Source: Glandiceps talaboti (lineage: Eukaryota; Hemichordata; Enteropneusta; Spengelidae). From it: DNA of 64,000 nt. Shown here piece by piece: positions 63,479-64,000 of the stretch (position 1 is its first letter; the number at the start of each line of letters is the position of its first letter). The DNA is taken from NCBI RefSeq assembly GCF_964340395.1, contig NC_135550.1, positions 15,264,408 through 15,328,407 on the forward strand, given 5' to 3'. A program made the position numbers and the translations under genes. Below the pieces are notes generated by a model. It was given only the letters and a program-made list of their open reading frames with translations. It ran no database searches and had not been told where the DNA came from.

Positions 63479-63779
63479 GTAAATATATATTGTCGTCTTG
63501 CAATGGTACAATTAACCCAAAGTTTGCTTCCACCATTAAACAAAGGACACTTCGTAACTTTGGAGGTTATGGGTTGTATAGAGTATACGATTTACTCACT
63601 CTCGTGCTGTAACACAGTGCAGTAAAACTGTGACTTGACATTTTGGTATCAATCAAGCCGAGTTTACAAGATTATTTATTTTTGCTCATTTACAATACCT
63701 ATATAAAAACATTGGTGAAACTATTCAAGTGCACCAGTGATGTCGATGCATGTCTTAGGCGACGTTTAGATGTTATTCC

Positions 63780-63903
63780 CCAATATCTGCCTTCTTTAAG
63801 GACAATACGAATGACCTAAGGGGCCGTTGTCACGAGTCACTAGACGAGTAGTGACAACCCTTAGGTCACGAGTATTTTCCGACTGAATGAAGAACAATAT
63901 TGG
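63780..63903. mobile_element. Foldback MITE, family B, best-preserved copy
   Basis: Ends CCAATATCTGCCTTCTTTAA and (inverted) CCAATATTGTTCTTCATTCA. The centre GACCTAAGGGGCCGTTGTCA pairs with its inverted partner TAGTGACAACCCTTAGGTCA. Matches 818-950. Lies downstream of the last visible lectin exon. Confidence 0.75.
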
Positions 63904-63940
63904 AGAGGAACTTAATACCAGTGCCAGTAATATCAAAAGA

Positions 63941-63979
63941 ATTTTTTTTTTTTTTTTTTTTTTTTTGGGGGGGGGGGAG
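63941..63979. repeat. Poly-T / poly-G junction
   Basis: About 25 T followed by about 11 G. Such runs are error-prone in assemblies. Confidence 0.9.
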
Positions 63980-64000
63980 TAATCGCAATTTTGAACGTAG

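Overview
The window is nuclear DNA of an intron-rich, AT-rich animal. The genes have many small exons with GT-AG introns, the intergenic and intronic DNA is full of ATGT, CT, GT and hexanucleotide arrays, and the families are animal ones: CCDC61/VFL3, OPA3, WDR43/UTP5, the RBR ligase RNF216/Triad3, a metazoan 5S rRNA gene and a CUB/C-type-lectin/PAN secreted protein. Modular CUB plus C-type-lectin genes and the 5S sequence suggest a marine invertebrate, perhaps an invertebrate deuterostome, but I cannot fix the phylum by eye.

Layout. 632-8809 (+): the last 13 exons (449 codons) of CCDC61. 12358-13869 (-): two-exon OPA3, convergent with CCDC61. 16720-30879 (+): complete 16-exon WDR43 (678 aa). 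Four of its introns each hold one nearly identical 80-nt box C/D snoRNA. 38774-46802 (-): complete six-exon RNF216 (1089 aa), convergent with WDR43 across about 7.9 kb of gene-free DNA. 46918-49500 (+): a weak, probably decaying gene facing RNF216, with an intact 5S rRNA gene in its intron. 53923-63478 (+): 5' part of a secreted lectin-like gene (signal peptide, CUB, CUB, CLECT, PAN, CUB, CLECT) that runs off the right edge.

The main functional link is in WDR43: a ribosome-biogenesis gene (SSU processome/t-UTP) whose introns carry snoRNAs whose D' guide can pair with the conserved 18S stretch GGUGGUGCAUGG. Host protein and guest RNAs therefore both serve the small subunit. The other genes are unrelated neighbours: basal body (CCDC61), mitochondria (OPA3), ubiquitin signalling (RNF216), extracellular recognition (lectin).

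Mobile DNA is mostly short and non-autonomous: two hAT-like MITEs with exact 8-bp target duplications, a 1.6-kb piggyBac-like element, a 906-bp element with perfect 24-bp inverted ends and a coding-like stretch, several foldback elements, two dispersed MITE families and a tRNA-derived SINE-like repeat. I saw no retrovirus, LTR element, Polinton or LINE coding region.
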